Source: JAWOGN01 sp046496815
GTDB taxonomy: Bacteria > Desulfobacterota > DSM-4660 > Desulfatiglandales > Desulfatiglandaceae
Assembly: GCA_046496815.1 (NCBI GenBank)
Contig: JAWOGN010000117.1
Location: forward strand, 1 to 16,496
Direction of reading: 5' to 3'
DNA length: 16,496 nt
Shown here piece after piece: positions 15,279 through 16,496 of the stretch; position 1 is the first letter of the stretch; each line of letters opens with the position of its first letter. Under the pieces are notes generated by a model. It was not told the DNA's origin. It ran no database searches and was given only the letters and a program-made list of their open reading frames with translations. A program made the translations under genes and the position numbers.

Positions 15279-15334
15279 AACCGGCATGATCTTGCCCAAA
15301 AGGTCATTTCCAATCGGCAGGATTTTGCCCCCAA
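15279..15334. repeat. two tandem copies of a GGCA-N6-TGCC dyad
   Basis: Two copies of a ~20-bp unit (core GGCA-TGATCT-TGCC and GGCA-GGATTT-TGCC) lie 33 bp apart, about three helical turns. Each core is an inverted repeat. Paired dyads on one DNA face are typical of activator sites, including those of NtrC-family proteins. Confidence 0.4.
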
Positions 15335-15365
15335 ATGATTAAGAAGGAAGTAGAAAAATGAGAAT

Positions 15366-16496
15366 CTAAAAGTAATCTTTACGGGCAAGGCCGTACTTAC
15401 GCATCTTTTCGTTTAGGGTGCGGCGGGGCATGCCGAGGATTTCTGAGGTGTCCTGAATATTGCCCTTATTGTCAGACAGAGTTGTTTCGATAAGATGTCT
15501 TTCAAAGGCTTCGACCTGTTCTGAAAGGCTTAGGGGATGTTTGGTCATAGGATGAATCATTTCGGTAACTGAAGATTTCTTCGCATTTATGCCGATGACT
15601 GCGCGCTCGGCTACGTTTTTAAGTTCCCTGACATTTCCTGGCCAAGAATGCATCATAAGTTCGTGGAGATCCTTACGGGAAAGCTTTGGGACTTCGCGAT
15701 GGTATTGGGCGGCTAGCTTTTCAGCGAAGAACTCAAATAGCAAGGGAATGTCATCACGCCTATCGCGCAAGGCTGGCACAACAACCTCAGCGACGTTGAG
15801 ACGAAAATAGAGGTCTTCTCGAAATTCACCGTTTCTAACTGCCTCCTTAAGATCAGCCTTAGTCGCGGAAACAATGCGGAAATCCACGGGTACTTGTTTA
15901 TTTGAGCCTAGGGGTTCAACCACGCGTTCTTCAAGGGCACGTAATAATTTTACCTGTAAGTGCTGAGGCATGCTTTCTATTTCATCAAAGAATATGGTCC
16001 CTTTATGAGCATGCTCTAATCTACCAACGCGACGCTCGGATGCACCTGTAAACGCCCCCGCCTCGTGACCAAATAGTTCACTCTCAAATATATTTTCGGG
16101 AATAGCACCGCAGTTGACTGGCACGAAATTGTTCTTGCTGCGGGAACTAAACTCATGAAGGCATTGTGCGACCAGTTCCTTGCCTGTTCCAGTCTCCCCG
16201 AGGATCAAGACGCTTGTGTAAGTGTCGGCAAGGTTTGTGATAGTTTTACGCAGTTCCATAATCAGTGGTGATTTGCCTATGATTTTGCTGTCCATTCTGG
16301 ACTTGGACGCGAGTTCTGCGCGAAGCGCCCTATTATCCAGAATAAGAGAACGCTTTTCCATACCACGTTTAACCACATCTAATATCTTTTCTGAATCTAT
16401 CGGTTTCTCAATGAAATCATAGGCGCCATCGTGAATGGCCTGAACAGCCATGGGAATATCCCCATAGGCGGTAATCAAGATAACCGGAAGATCAGG
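15366..16496 (-). CDS. sigma-54-dependent response regulator, NtrC/DctD type (partial)
   Basis: The frame is open to the right edge, so the N-terminal part of the receiver, including its phosphoacceptor, is missing. The visible ~376 residues begin with the receiver end (PVILITAYGD with the conserved Thr, then EKPID with the conserved Lys). The AAA+ domain has Walker A GETGTGKE, the sigma-54 contact loop GAFTGA, Walker B GTIFFDEIE, and WPGNVRELKN. A Fis-type helix-turn-helix ends the protein (GNIQDTSEILGMPRRTLNEKMRKYGL region). The GAFTGASERRVGRLEHA stretch and the HTH resemble DctD, the regulator of C4-dicarboxylate uptake. A partner kinase would be expected upstream, beyond the window. The target is unknown. 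Confidence 0.93.
   Translation of the reverse strand, partial: PDLPVILITAYGDIPMAVQAIHDGAYDFIEKPIDSEKILDVVKRGMEKRSLILDNRALRAELASKSRMDSKIIGKSPLIMELRKTITNLADTYTSVLILGETGTGKELVAQCLHEFSSRSKNNFVPVNCGAIPENIFESELFGHEAGAFTGASERRVGRLEHAHKGTIFFDEIESMPQHLQVKLLRALEERVVEPLGSNKQVPVDFRIVSATKADLKEAVRNGEFREDLYFRLNVAEVVVPALRDRRDDIPLLFEFFAEKLAAQYHREVPKLSRKDLHELMMHSWPGNVRELKNVAERAVIGINAKKSSVTEMIHPMTKHPLSLSEQVEAFERHLIETTLSDNKGNIQDTSEILGMPRRTLNEKMRKYGLARKDYF

Larger units (their letters stand above)
14731..15365. other. long intergenic region upstream of the kinase operon
   Basis: This 635-bp gap has no credible gene. It contains GGCA/TGCC dyads at 15017-15032 (8-bp spacer), 15181-15195 (7-bp spacer), 15283-15296 and 15316-15329 (6-bp spacers), and a weak promoter candidate. 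It presumably carries control of the kinase operon. Confidence 0.5.

Noticed and set aside
15279..15334. CRISPR-like direct repeats
   Set aside because: Only two copies are present, the unit is a short dyad with a 33-bp period, and no cas genes are visible.
15190..15340. A short minus-strand frame reading like a repeat peptide (GKILP...GKIMP)
   Set aside because: It follows a stop codon immediately, has no suitable start or ribosome site, and its apparent peptide repeat comes from the two DNA dyads.

Overview
This 16.5 kb window looks like a chromosomal stretch from a Gram-negative, environmental, probably anaerobic bacterium, most likely a deltaproteobacterium (Desulfobacterota). That placement is inferred from the mix of families: an LpxR-type outer-membrane barrel, a NifX-domain/permease fusion, an iron-sulfur flavoprotein, a DctD-like sigma-54 regulator and a hybrid-kinase operon. 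No rRNA, tRNA or CRISPR array was seen. All but one of the genes lie on the minus strand.

Layout, left to right. (1) 1-1330: two adjacent membrane genes, a NifX-like domain fused to half of a permease, then a second permease half that runs off the left edge. The two are in the same reading frame with one TAA between them. (2) 1368-2115: a REP-associated tyrosine transposase (RAYT) gene bracketed by 23-bp imperfect inverted repeats. (3) 2319-3335: an LpxR-like lipid A deacylase. (4) About 3750-8520: a loose cluster of small, unrelated genes: a zinc-ribbon/IS200-like protein lacking the nucleophile helix, two class I SAM methyltransferases, an ICMT/NnrU-type membrane methyltransferase, and one opposite-strand iron-sulfur flavoprotein with an SCP2 domain. 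Each minus-strand gene is followed within about 6-36 nt by a CATAAC- or GCTAAC-type box and then a GTTA-type box, and both soluble methyltransferase genes begin just after the same GTTATGACTAT sequence. This resembles a decayed integron cassette array. No integrase is in the window.

(5) 9045-14730: a four-gene minus-strand operon: membrane hybrid histidine kinase (HAMP, HisKA, HATPase, REC, REC), stand-alone receiver, receiver plus class III nucleotide cyclase, and an exported family 5 peptide-type solute-binding protein without visible permease or ATPase genes. It reads as a signalling module in which the binding protein may help ligand sensing. (6) 15366-16496: the C-terminal part of an NtrC/DctD-family sigma-54 activator, cut by the right edge. 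The 635-bp gap between (5) and (6) holds repeated GGCA-N6-TGCC dyads that could be regulator sites.

The best candidates for something new are the cassette-like array, the HUH-like protein without its nucleophile helix, and the calcium-loop-bearing sensor kinase operon with its unusual cyclase.
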